Shown here: positions 43,751 to 54,189 of the stretch, one piece after another
Position numbering within the stretch: the first letter of the stretch is position 1
Layout: each line of letters opens with the position of its first letter
From: Mactromeris polynyma
Lineage: Eukaryota; Mollusca; Bivalvia; Venerida; Mactridae
Reading direction: 5' to 3'
Length of the DNA: 64,000 nt
Assembly: GCA_032209605.1 (NCBI GenBank)
Contig: JASFXZ010000016.1
Span: forward strand, 6,138,001 to 6,202,000
The notes under the pieces: generated by a model
Database searches by the model: none
Seen by the model: only the letters and a program-made list of their open reading frames with translations
Told to the model about the DNA's origin: nothing
Position numbers and translations under genes: made by a program

Positions 43751-44983
43751 ACATATAGTCCGTGCGTGCCGCATATAGCTCGCGCACGAAAAGGCATGGT
43801 CACGCCGCATTAAGCCATTTTAGGTATTGTCCTGTTGAAAGTCATCGTCATCATCATCTGTTCTGGTTTCAAGTAAAATGTGTTTCCTCAAACTGCCATA
43901 TACACATTAAAACTAATATAGCTTTGTGTCACCTGACATATATTCCCCACATCAGACATCTCTTGGACCAGTTTGGGGTACGTTTAATAAAACAACATAA
44001 ATTATGCTAGAATAAAAAAGTTTGGTTTAGTGTTGCTTGATTAAAACCCTATCAACAGTTTCGCACAGTTAAACGCGAATAATCATTAACATATTTTTAT
44101 CACATCGCCACAACCTTAGACGGTCGGACTCAGGATCAAACCCGCAGAAGGCGAAGCGCTGAAAAACATCTATATGCAAACCATAATGTAGTTGTACATA
44201 AAAGGGTCATAACTCATTGGTAACGATTCATAAGTCAGTTTATCTCCTATTCAAATTTAACTTTTTTGTTAATTGTTATCTTATTCAAATATTCGTTTCA
44301 GTAGAAGTGAGCTAAATGCGGCGTAGAGGCCCACGTCCACCGCGTAAAGCTAACGTGAACTAAAGCTACTGTCCCACTGCGACGTTTAACGATTCCGTCT
44401 GAGAAACGAATGCGTACGTTTATTAGACGTTTTTATTCGTTTTTCAGCTGGTTTTCAAACTTTGGACATGTTCAAAGTTTGGAACGTCAAAATTCCGATA
44501 GCGATTGACGGTTCTCATATGTTACTCTGGCGGTTTTTTACCGTTTTCACCGTTACTCAGACGGAATCTTACCGGTTTTTATACTTTTATGGCTGTTGGG
44601 CAGGCGGACAGCTCGTCCGCCTCCAGCCACGGAACGCACCATGAGGCGATGAGCGAAGTTTGGCCTTTTATAAGACGCAAACAGGAAGTTGATAGACGTA
44701 ATGTTGACGTTTTTCAACCGTTTCGTTCGTTACTCATACTTAAGCAGACGTTACTCAGGCGTTCAATGTTCCGTAGGCTGGACTGAATTAAGACGCTACT
44801 CATACTTAAGCAGACGTTTCTCAGACGTGTTTAGACGTTACTCCTGCTGTTCTTTCTTCCGTCCATGGCCAACAAAATTGAATTTGCTACCGTCTAAACA
44901 CCGCATGAGGTAAAAATTTAGACGGAGGCAGACGGAATCGTAGACGGCAGTGTGGGACAGGGCCTTCGGCACGGACTATATGT
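43751..44983. mobile_element. Outer MITE with ACATATAGTCCGTGC ends, split by a second element
   Basis: Left ACATATAGTCCGTGCGTGCC and right GGCACGGACTATATGT are inverted repeats. Further inward, CACGCCGCATTAAGCC on the left mirrors AGCTAAATGCGGCGTAG near 44312. The right arm is interrupted by the element at 44365-44964, which leaves only about 20 bp of outer sequence beyond it. Confidence 0.65.
44365..44964. mobile_element. CpG-rich foldback element with CTGTCCCACTGCGACG-type end, nested
   Basis: Left CTACTGTCCCACTGCGACG and GATTCCGTCTG are mirrored on the right by CAGACGGAATC and GGCAGTGTGGGACAGGG. The interior repeats TACTCATACTTAAGCAGACG and TTACTCAGACG words. The ends resemble those of the elements at 27590 and 27853 (a CTCAGTC/CCAC consensus). 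It sits inside the outer MITE and so is younger. Confidence 0.7.
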
Positions 44984-44999
44984 GGCACTACATAGGTGT

Positions 45000-45700
45000 A
45001 TCTCAGTCATTGTATTCAACATCTTATACGTGTTATTTCTTATCAAAATTATATAATATATACACTAGGGTCTATGTCCCTATCTTATCCTACATTTAGT
45101 TTCGGTAGGACATAGTCATAAGGGAATTGAATTTGTCAGTCATGAAGTATAACATATATTATTTACTAGAATGATATTGCGGTATTCTGTTTGTTATTGT
45201 GTATGTGTATTTATAAATTGTTTGTGTGTTTGTGACTGTATATACTGTCTTTTATAATGTATGTTATAGTCGTATGGGTCTAAGACCTTCCCGATTTGAA
45301 AAACACCTTGTCAAACTTGTCTAATACATCAACTACAAATAGAAACAAATGACAGGAACATGACATTAAGAAATACAAACAAAGGGAGAAGGAATGTCAG
45401 AATAAGAAAATAAATCTCAGATTTGACATATAACAGGAAAGTAACCACACTCAAAACAAGAGGCAAACAAGCCATTTAACGTTCCATCATGCTGGATAAA
45501 AATATCATATATTTACACCTTTTCCCTTCATCAGTCTTTATGATTTACCTTCAGTGCACGAAGTGACAATTACTAATATTGATACGTCTACAATGAGAAG
45601 CTATATAAACTAAAAGATGGTTTAAAACGTTATTGGTGACCTTTTCTGTGGTCTGTGCCATCCTTAAACATTGTTTGTTTCACAGAACCCTTCCTAGCAA
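45000..45700. other. Unannotated AT-rich stretch
   Basis: Nothing recognisable is seen. Confidence 0.35.
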
Positions 45701-45729
45701 TATTAAGGTAGGTGTGTGTGTGTGAATGC

Positions 45730-45963
45730 GTAGGTAGGATTCCTAGAACAATTAAGGTAGGTTGCTGCGTAGGTAGGATTCCTAGAACAATTAAGGTAGG
45801 TTGCTGCGTAGGTAGGATTCCTAGAACAATTAAGGTAGGTTGCTGCGTAGGTAGGATTCCTAGAACAATTAAGGTAGGTTGCTGCGTAGGTAGGATTCCT
45901 AGAACAATTAAGGTAGGTTGCTGCGTAGGTAGGATTCCTAGAACAATTAAGGTAGGTTGCAGC
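45730..45963 (+). repeat. 39-bp tandem array, six near-identical units
   Basis: The unit begins GTAGGTAGGATTCCTAGAAC and continues AATTAAGGTAGGTTGCTGC. Starts are at 45730, 45769, 45808, 45847, 45886 and 45925. Because 39 is a multiple of three, both strands stay open and give repeating frames (91 and 153 codons) with no sign of being proteins. Near identity suggests recent expansion. Confidence 0.92.
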
Positions 45964-46120
45964 GTAATTAGGTATGAAGGTTGGTAAGTAGGTATGTTGT
46001 ATTTATAACTTGTCTTCCAAGTTTCAACAGCTAATACAAAGCACCAAAAATTCCCCCCCCCCTTCAAATTTATTGTTTGATTAGAGGCCAATTTCAGAAG
46101 AAGGTACGCTTATTCCAAAC

Positions 46121-46275
46121 GACCAATTTGTTTACGGATGATCCTGCAAAGGGTCGCTTTAGGGACCTATTAACACGGTGGTTATTCAGAAGTAACATTC
46201 CAATTTGTTAACGGATGATCCAGCCAAGGGTCGCTTTAGTGACCAAGTCTACACGGTGGTTTTATGGAAATAATA
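46121..46275 (+). repeat. Diverged direct duplication of about 77 bp
   Basis: CCAATTTGTTTACGGATGAT and CCAATTTGTTAACGGATGAT each lead into AAGGGTCGCTTTAG and ACACGGTGGTT. Confidence 0.75.
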
Positions 46276-46279
46276 TTTA

Positions 46280-46765
46280 TATTTCAGCACAATTTTAATG
46301 AAATGTACTGATATCTATGGAGAACTTATCACATTATTTTAAATCTAAATAATTTCCCCACCCACAGAAGATAAATTTCGAAATACATATAAATGTTACA
46401 ATACAATATTGTTACGCTATGCCCGCCCTTTTGTGCGTGAAATCTACCGTTTACTTCTATTTATAAGTACTTTAGTGTATACAATCTCATTGAAACCAAC
46501 TTACAAATCCAGTGATCAAAGTTTAATCATATTTGATTTTGTCAAAGTCTCTCTTCAATACACGCAATAGATATTTATCATACACAACGTTGCCTTAACT
46601 ATAGTACGCCTTTTATAAATGAAGAACTGACAGCTTTAAAGCCTTTAAAATGTAAACTGTTAAAAGTATAAATATTGGTAAAACGTTAAAATCCGACTAA
46701 TCTAAATGTAACAGTTGACGATACAATTTAAAAAGAAAAAGAATGCACCGAGTGTGTCATTAAAA
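46280..46765. other. Unannotated AT-rich stretch
   Basis: Nothing recognisable is seen. Confidence 0.35.
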
Positions 46766-46774
46766 TATCACTTA

Positions 46775-46989
46775 ATCTTAATTTTGATGTGGTCTTAATA
46801 TTGAGGTGGTCTTAATATTGATGCTGAATAAAGAGCAAAACTGTGAAAATGGGCTCCGTGGGGAGGCACTGTCTTGTGTATGTGGCGTTCCCTGTAGTTA
46901 CGTATTCTCTCTCTTTTATTTGAACATTATGTTCTTAATTTTTGAGTTGGTCTTATTATTGAAAGTGGCCTTAAAGGGAGGTTTTACTG
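46775..46989. mobile_element. pogo-like MITE (CAGTAAAACCTC family), copy 6, interrupted
   Basis: The right end GGAGGTTTTACTG followed by TA is good. The left end is degraded (GATGTGGTCTTAATATTGAGG). Between GTGAAAATGG and TGTTCTTAATTTTT, where other copies have about 12 bp, there are about 75 bp containing the right module of the array-bearing repeat. Confidence 0.7.
46853..46910 (+). repeat. Right module of the array-bearing repeat, solo, inside a MITE
   Basis: GTGGGGAGGCACTGTCTTGT then GTATGTGGCGTTCCCTG matches 9320-9355 and 61000-61035. Confidence 0.6.
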
Positions 46990-47289
46990 TACTGCTAGCT
47001 ATATCATATAGATATCAAGAGGTTAAGAAATAATGCTATGCCGATGTGATTAGTTCTTCTCAACATTTCGCGGAAATACTAACATCAATAAGGGTTGTCA
47101 CGAAAGAATCACGCTTACTTTTTACCTGATTCAAATAGTTATCAATATCAGCCCTTGAAACCCGCTGTTACATCCCTTCAACTAAAACAGAGTTTCTATA
47201 GCTTGCTCAAAGCCCTCTCCATGATATTTGATACATTTGGAGAATTTAATTTTGAGACGATATTGCAAAACAAGCATAATTAAAGAGAT

Positions 47290-47857
47290 TTACGAAAGCT
47301 GGTGGTGTCATTTCAGCTTCAATATTTCACGATTTCAACACGAATTCACAATTTCAACTTCACGATTTGAATTTTACGAATTCATGATTTCAACTTCAAG
47401 AAATCACGAATATGAATTCGTGAAGTTGAAATCGTGAATTCATGAAGTTGAAATTGTGAATTCATGAAGATGAAATCGTGAATTTGTGATGTTGAAATCG
47501 TGAATTCTTGAAATTATAATCGTGAATTCGTGAAGATGAAATCGTGAATTCTTGAAGTTATAATCGTGAATTCGTGAAGTTGAAATCGTGAATTCGTGAA
47601 GATGAATTCGTGAATTCATGAAGTTGAAATCGTGAATTCGTGAAATTGAAATTGAAATCGTGAATACGTTAAATTTAATTCGTTTGAATTCGTGAAATTG
47701 AAATCTAGAATTCGTGAAGTTGAAATCGTGAATACGTTAAATTTAATTCGTGAATTCGTGAAGTTGAAATCGTGAAAATGTTAAATTGAACTCGTGAATT
47801 CATGAAGTTGAATTTGAGTATTCTTGAAGCCGAAATGTCACCATCCGGTTTATGTAA
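47290..47857. mobile_element. Foldback MITE made of EcoRI-motif monomers, copy 3 (expanded)
   Basis: The ends are inverted: left TTACGAAAGCTGGTGGTGTC, right GACATTTCGGC-type complement ending TTTATGTAA. The first 110 bp of interior read CACGATTTCAACTTCACG. From about 47405 the orientation flips to a long run of about 22-bp monomers, GAAGTTGAAATCGTGAATTC plus GT. The right arm is about four times the left, so monomers have multiplied on one side only. Confidence 0.75.
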
Positions 47858-48159
47858 GGATTCTTCCAGATATGTACCAAAATAGTGCTGATGTGTTTTC
47901 CTCAAGGATGTACGACTACATTGATTAAATAGCAATATAAGGCTCAATGGGGAAACCGCATACTTTAAAACTTTCAATGACAGTTCGGTGATTACCTGGT
48001 TCATGACGTAAAGGTTTTGTGGAATTGCTATTTCATCATTTTAGTCAAATGCAGAGAATTTTCATGTTATGTGATATTTGCAAGGATTTCATCTGCTATA
48101 AATGAAAACAATTTAAATGGATGACACCCCCTCAGTATAGGAACGGCAATAGCAGTTTA

Positions 48160-48405
48160 AACACCATGAGCGTAGCTTCGCTAAAATTTATATGTAGGCT
48201 TAGTTTTAGGGGGGTCCGGGGACAAAGGTCCCCGGAAGAAAATTGTAGTTAGATCGTCAGAGATGCGTTTTGATGTATATTTCGTTCCGGTTAATATGCT
48301 TACAATAACATAAAAACATACATTAAATATCTTATTGTAGTTTTGGCCAGTTTATTTCTCAAATTTTCGCGCCTACACGGCCCCTAATAGGAATCTACGT
48401 CCCTG
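48160..48405. mobile_element. Possible MITE with CAGGGACGTAGATTCC-type end and GC hairpin
   Basis: Right edge GGAATCTACGTCCCTGAA is loosely mirrored by GAGCGTAGCTTCGC on the left. TCCGGGGAC and GTCCCCGGA (48215-48236) form a perfect 9-bp stem with a 4-base loop. GGGGCGTAGCCAG-like ends recur near 50173. Weakly supported. Confidence 0.4.
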
Positions 48406-48904
48406 AATATCAAAGAATAATATGTAAATCTCCCGTAAATGAGACAAGTCAGATTTACATGGATATATGAAATTGCCTAGGTAGGATAATGTCTCGACCA
48501 CATATCAACAGAAGAGATACTAATATGTTTAATATTTTTTACATTCTGTTAATACAAGTATACATTGGCTACAAATATAAAACACCATCCTGGTGGTTAA
48601 TACGTTCTGTGAAATTATTTCCTGGTTCTTAAAATGAAAATGTTGCCGTTTCACACATAAATTCGAATGAACTTATGCACCATATTCCTTAGTGTCGTTT
48701 CTTGGAAATTATTTCCAGAATCCCAAGATATTATTGCCGTCGTTTCATACAATAATTAGATAACCTAGCATAATTCTAACCAATCAATTTTAAATCATTA
48801 CGACAAGTGACGTTTATTTTCATGAAATGTATAAACATATATGAAATATGAAAAAAGACGCTGATTTAAAATTAAGTTTCCATTCTCTAAATAATATACA
48901 TGCA

Positions 48905-49395
48905 TATGGTGGCATATTTCTGCCACCAGTTAACTACTTAATTAACGAGATAAGTATGTGGCTATCACGTTAAAGAAACTACATAACTACTCATTTAACT
49001 AGATAAGTATGTGGTTAACTAGATTAGTATCATGAAAATGTTCATACAAGATAAATACATTAACACGAAAAATTGTCTGATAGTGCCCACAACTGCCACC
49101 ACTTACCCACTTAAACCCAGTACGGACAATATAATTATTTTAGATAAGTGTTATGTAGTTAACGCGATACATATCTAGTTAACTACATAATTATCTATTT
49201 AATTATCACGTTAACTAGAAATATATATACTTAACTCGTTAACCACTTTATTAAGTAGAAAATTATGTAGTTAACTAGATACTTATCGCGTTAACTACTT
49301 AACAGTTACCTAGAGAGTATGTAGCTAATGCGGTAACGATTTAGTTAACTAGATTATTTACTAGATAACTATGTAGTTAACTAGATATTTAATTG
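48905..49395. repeat. GTTAACTAGATA-rich palindromic repeat region
   Basis: Variants of TAGTTAACTAGATAA and AACTACATAATTATCTA fill both halves of this 490-bp block in both orientations. The left edge carries a perfect hairpin, TGGTGGCA/TGCCACCA. A non-repetitive middle (about 49025-49130) separates the halves. No coding. Confidence 0.7.
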
Positions 49396-49399
49396 TGTA

Positions 49400-49715
49400 T
49401 TATAAACATATGTTTAGTAGATCCCTGTTCTTTGTACAAGTTTTACGAATACATGTATATCGAAAATCTGGAAACTATATCAACGCATAGAACCCCAACC
49501 TACCGTGCCTGTGTCTTAATCGAATAACATTAAGATCAGAGACAATATCACAGACCCAATTTAGAATTTTAAATTTGCATGATGTTAGATCTGTCATATT
49601 GTACATATTAATTTCGTTTGTGTATTGATGTTTTCGTTGTATGCGTGAGATTGACTTGTGCCAAAGCAATTCCAATTACAAATTCAATATTACAGTATCA
49701 GTTACTCACATGATG
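49400..49715. other. Unannotated stretch
   Basis: Nothing recognisable is seen. Confidence 0.35.
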
Positions 49716-49721
49716 ATATTA

Positions 49722-50010
49722 TTTAGGCGAATCAGTGGTGTGTAAACCAATCAAATCTTACGTTAACCACCAAGGCAATTTCTATTCAACCGTTTAATGT
49801 TTGTAACATTGACGCGGATTGGTTAACCTTTCGCGATAAAGGGTACGTTATTCTACCGAAATCCACTGAATTTCGGTGAATTACCGACATCCATTTTGGA
49901 TCTGGAGTGACCAGCAATCGTAACATTTTGGCATTTGTTTTATATTGCACAACAAATCTAAACCTTCAAATTGCGTCGACCATCTTTTTTCAAGATATTT
50001 CTTGTTTGTT
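49722..50010 (-). repeat. Octamer-bearing dispersed repeat, copy 10, octamer lost
   Basis: The plus strand reads GTGTGTAAACCAATCAAATC to GACCATCTTTTTTCAAGATA. The segment that should hold ATTTGCAT is replaced by ATATTATTTAGGCGAATCAG. Confidence 0.75.
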
Positions 50011-50049
50011 TATTTAGTGATAAATGAATATTCGAATTTATAATACCCA

Positions 50050-50200
50050 ACCCTGTTAGCTCAGTCGGTTGAGTGCTGAACTGCACGGAAAATGAGTATG
50101 TTCTTTCATGACAATTTGACTGTACTGGTCGGTGACCCATATTTGTGCACTAAGAAACAAATGTCTACACTGTCAGGGGCGTAGCCAGAACTGTGTGCGC
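50050..50200 (+). repeat. tRNA-like fragment and adjoining GGGGCGTAGCCAG motif
   Basis: GTTAGCTCAGTCGGTTGAGT looks like tRNA box A with its D arm, but no box B follows at the expected distance. The motif CAGGGGCGTAGCCAGAA (about 50176) is a short sequence I associate with ends of common invertebrate repeats; this is recollection only. Confidence 0.35.
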
Positions 50201-50984
50201 AAACAATCGAGGGGGTCTAAGGGTATAATACGTTAATAATATATAAAACGTTCTTGGTGCAATCTAGTAACATTCGCACAAGCAATACAGTACATTTTAA
50301 AGCGTTATTTATACAACAAATTAATATTCCAAACTGCATGCAACTGCTCAACTGTTGGTTATTGCACATTTTTATATTTGTGATAACCATGTGTACGCAA
50401 CGGCGTATTTTGCGTACACCTAAATACACGCGTGGCTGTAACAGCATGCTAATACTGGTTACCTGTCGACAACACTGGATAATTTCTAAAATCCTTCTTG
50501 GTTTCCATAGTAATACATCAATGAAGATACAGTGGTATCAAATACTTCTTGATGAAAGATCAGGTGTTTGAACATTGTAAACTGTTTCACTTTTGTGCCA
50601 TTCTAAGAACTCTAGAATAGGGAAGTGGTGGAACGCTCCACTCGGAGTTCGTTTGGGTTGTGATAAAACGAGAGAAAACGAGAATTCCAACATCTCGTTC
50701 CTCCTCTTACTTTTTCGTCTTGACACACTTCACTAGTCACTCCATATCAATTCAGGAAATCTTAACACAATGGGCAAAATAAATAAGATTTAAACATATG
50801 CGGCAACTTGGAATAGTGGTATGTTATGCGACAAAACCTTTGTTTTGTCACCTTTAAGATAAGTATAAATATTCTAGTCTCAAATAATGTGTTAGACGTA
50901 TCACATGGGATACAGTATACTTGTAAACCTCAGGTGCAACTGAGATGCGTTTTTAGAGGTAGGGGAAGTAAGCGAGAAAAGTTA

Positions 50985-51405
50985 GCCGAACAGTTAGTTA
51001 GAAAAGGTATCAAAGCAAATCATGGTTAACGAACGTTTTCTTCTTATGCTCGTGAGGTATGGAACTCTATTCCTGTAAATATACGTTGTATATATAATTA
51101 CAGATACATTCAACATATTTTAGTATAAGGAAATATTTAATGCTGAATCAATACTATTTCCTTCTTGCATACATGTGTCTTATGTGAGATGTCTGTGGTT
51201 GTTTTATTTTCAGATCATGGCAACTTTTGTAGCTCATTTCATGATCTCATTTATCATTATAATTATGTTGTATGTATGAACATGTGTAGATGTTCAGATA
51301 TTTGCAATGTTGATTTCTTACATTGTTGTTGTTTGAAGACCATATTGTAAAAAGGTACAGCTGTTGCTTATTGTGTTATCTTCTTGAAATAAAGATATTA
51401 TTATC
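50985..51405 (+). pseudogene. LINE 3' end (family of 144-655), copy 3
   Basis: The frame reads NHG, a stop, then RTFSSYAREVWNSIPVNIRC, aligned with the first copy. The premature stop and frame damage make it inactive. The UTR runs through TTATGTGAGATGTCTGTGG to AAATAAAGATATTATTATC. Confidence 0.75.
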
Positions 51406-51427
51406 ATAACATAATATTTTAGGGAAT

Positions 51428-51547
51428 GGCCCTAGATAATGTTGTTAAAACTTTTGGCCTAACCCTTTTGTATGTATGTACAAGTTACATGTATGTTTGT
51501 GCAAATATGATAGTTATATGTATAAATACAATAAAATATGATTAAAC
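51428..51547 (+). repeat. Short retroposon-like repeat, plus copy
   Basis: It is close to the reverse complement of 43257-43377 and ends AATAAAATATGATTAAAC. It sits just after the LINE tail, so it may be an extension of that 3' region or a separate insertion. Confidence 0.65.
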
Positions 51548-51937
51548 TAAACTAAAATAACATCCAGGTGACCTGCAAACACCTTGCGTAAGAGATTGTT
51601 CAAGCTTCTGAATAATTGTGAACAGAATAGTTATCCGCTATAACAAATCAACATAGTATAGACATTATTACCAAACCAAGCACGCATCCGTGGTGGCATT
51701 TGAACACATTAGAGAAGATATATTTCTTCCCACGCATCTATATTGTCAGGAATATCAGAAACTCTGATAGACAATATTTGTCAATATCGTCTCCACAGTC
51801 GGAAGATTTCCATACTTTCCAGTTCATTTAAAGATATTTATTATGTTACTTTCAATGGTCGTTCGTAAATCATGTATACAGACGTACAGATAATTATCGG
51901 GAATCGAAGTGAAATGTTATATAACTTGTTGCTTATA

Positions 51938-52333
51938 GTACCAAGGCGCGTATCCAGGCATTCATACGAACGGTTGCAATGTATACAATTCGTCAGAAAA
52001 AGTGAAAAAAAAATCCAAAATATGCAATAAAAACTAAAGGCTGAGGGGGGATGGGGTTATGGGCAAATTCGCCCGAATATATCAGTTGTTTGACACTGTT
52101 ATTGAACTAGTATGCTAATGACAAAGAAAATGCCATATTAACCCTGAAATATAGCATGAAAATGCACCATTTGCCTCCTAATTTTCAAATCTTTCTTGGG
52201 GACAATCCCCACACCCCCAAAGGCGGAAGAGGGTCCCTCCCAGCCCCCCATTCGCAGCCTTGCTGCTCGTTTCGTTCCTACGATGCTCACACTTGGCGTA
52301 CACTTCAAAACCGTCCAGATACGCACCTGGTAC
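51938..52333. mobile_element. MITE with GTACCAAGGCGCGTATCCAG ends
   Basis: Left GTACCAAGGCGCGTATCCAG is mirrored by the right end, which reverse-complements to GTACCAGGTGCGTATCTGG. It contains CCCC-rich hairpin-prone sequence (CTTGGGGACAATCCCC). The two overlapping 78-84 codon frames are not credible. Confidence 0.6.
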
Positions 52334-52510
52334 CAATCCAGGGATTGTCGGATATAAGTCCCACTTTTCGGCAAAAGAATGCGGAAGCGTATCCATAGAA
52401 ATGTCTAATAGTGTACCAACAAATTGAAGCATGTTTTTGTATGACTACTGGTCCTTTTAATGTTTTCATGTCTACCTGAATGAGTCTCCTCTATTTTCTT
52501 TAGTCTAGAT

Positions 52511-52556
52511 CTTTCCGGGGAAGTTCTGATTTGTGAATGTGGCCGTTCCCTGCTCT
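52511..52556 (+). repeat. Right module of the array-bearing repeat, solo
   Basis: CCGGGGAAGTTCTGATTTGT then GAATGTGGCCGTTCCCTG aligns with the modules at 9320 and 61000. Confidence 0.5.
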
Positions 52557-52689
52557 GTCTGTTTTTCCCACTTTTTTTACTCTACGAAAATGACACCACA
52601 ATAGTTTTGAACAGGCGGCAATTTAGATTTTAGACAGCCAACATTTTTTTATTTGATTAGTTTTTATCCAGTTGTTGTTAATACAAAAA

Positions 52690-52745
52690 TACACTGGCCT
52701 CCAAAAGTTCATGTACACTTTGACAATTTCCTATTGCAACTAATG
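52690..52745 (+). mobile_element. Tc1-like terminal sequence
   Basis: ATACACTGGCCTCCAAAAGT then TCATGTACAC resembles the outer end of Tc1-like inverted repeats (TACAGTGnnTnnCAAAAGT pattern). A matching right end was not found. Confidence 0.4.
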
Positions 52746-52803
52746 TATTTTCATATTTGTTTCACATGCATTACATCGTAAATGCTTTTTAACAAAGCAA
52801 TTA

Positions 52804-53240
52804 TTTTCTGTAGAAGTATTTATATATTCATACTGAAATTGTTAATTCTAAACTAACCATCACAGAAGTGGGATGAACAATTTTACTTCATGGTCATGCA
52901 TGTTTTATTCGACATTCTGTAAGAAAAAGTAACGAAATTCAAAATGTTTTTCTGTAGAAGTATTTATAAATTTGTACTGAAATTGTTTATTCTAAACTAA
53001 CCATCACAGAAGTGGGATGAATAATTTTACTTCATGGTCATGCATGTTTTATTCGACATTCTGTAAGAAAAAGTAACGAAATTCAAAATGTTTTTCTGTA
53101 GAAGTATTTATAAATTTGTACTGAAATTGTTTATTCTAAACTAACCATCACAGAAGTGGGATGAATAATTTTACTTCATGGTCATACATGTTTTTTTCGA
53201 CATTCTGTAAGAAATGTCCGCAAATACGAAATTCAAAATA
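52804..53240 (+). repeat. 144-bp tandem triplication
   Basis: CTGTAGAAGTATTTATAAAT begins at 52808, 52952 and 53096, an exact 144-bp period. Each unit carries ACTAACCATCACAGAAGTGG and CGACATTCTGTAAGAAA. The second and third units are more alike than the first. Confidence 0.9.
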
Positions 53241-53244
53241 TTCA

Positions 53245-54000
53245 AGTGTGAAGAAACTTTAGAACTTTAATTTTTTTAATAAGGCGTAATTAAAACCCGA
53301 ATACTACACCATACTAGTGCGTGTCCGTTTTTCACTGTATTGTTGATTTCCAGTATTTTATTGTACCAAACCTACAATTGTATCACACTATTGAATATAA
53401 CTTGTCACACAGATATTTTGATGAAAATGTTTCTTGTGTCGAGTTTTGAAATCTGAAGACACAACAGAGAATGTGATTGGCAGAAATATGACCAGGCAAT
53501 AATTTCGCGATTGAAAGATTCTGACACAGAAAACTGACAATATGTAACCTACATTTAATGACACCACTTGTCTGAGACTTTTAGTATGAGTCATATGCCA
53601 CGTCTGTAAAATATTCCTTATCTTACTGCTCATGACTTATAAAGTTGATATTGTACCATAAACACGACAATATATATCTACATATAACTCAAGCCACCTG
53701 TGTGAAGTTAGTGGTAACAGCAGTAACAGCATTATTACTGCTATTACTGTCAGCAGTAATACTTTTTTTGGTACTGGTGAAATAAGGCAAAATGTTGCGC
53801 ACGCGTGCTTGAATTGTTACAAAGAATATTTCATCATCAACTAGGGTTCTAGAAGTAATTGTCAAATGTATTTTGCATCATTATGTGAAATTATGTTTTT
53901 TTGTTTGGAATCATTTCGTTTCTGTCACAATGCATCAATTTCAATACGAGCATTGTGAAATTATTGTTCCATGAATTGAAAGGTCCGCTATAAAATGTTC
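53245..54000. other. Mostly unannotated AT-rich stretch
   Basis: A short self-complementary stretch of GTAACAGCAGTAACAGC and GCTATTACTGTCAGCAG lies near 53712-53760. No gene. Confidence 0.35.
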
Positions 54001-54006
54001 ACAATA

Positions 54007-54183
54007 CAGTCGGATCTCGTTTATTCGATATCCGTCTATCCGAATACTTGGTATCATCCGAAATAAATATCAGGTCCTGATGTATTTTATTATGCACGTC
54101 GAATTGAATGGGCTATTCGAAACCATGTATTACTAGAAATAAAATTTCGTGCTTGAAGAATTCGAATGAACGATGTGCGACTG
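54007..54183. mobile_element. pogo-like MITE (CAGTCGGATCTCG family)
   Basis: Left CAGTCGGATCTCGTTTATTC and right GAATGAACGATGTGCGACTG are inverted repeats, flanked by TA on both sides (54005-54006 and 54184-54185). ATTCGA/TCGAAT words recur inside. Confidence 0.8.
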
Positions 54184-54189
54184 TAGTTT

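Noticed and set aside
45730..45963. Regular direct repeats considered as a CRISPR array
   Set aside because: Units are contiguous with no unique spacers, and the surrounding DNA is eukaryotic. The same applies to the arrays at 61335 and 62736.
45630..46091. 153-codon minus and 91-codon plus frames
   Set aside because: They are products of the 39-bp array, which is divisible by three.
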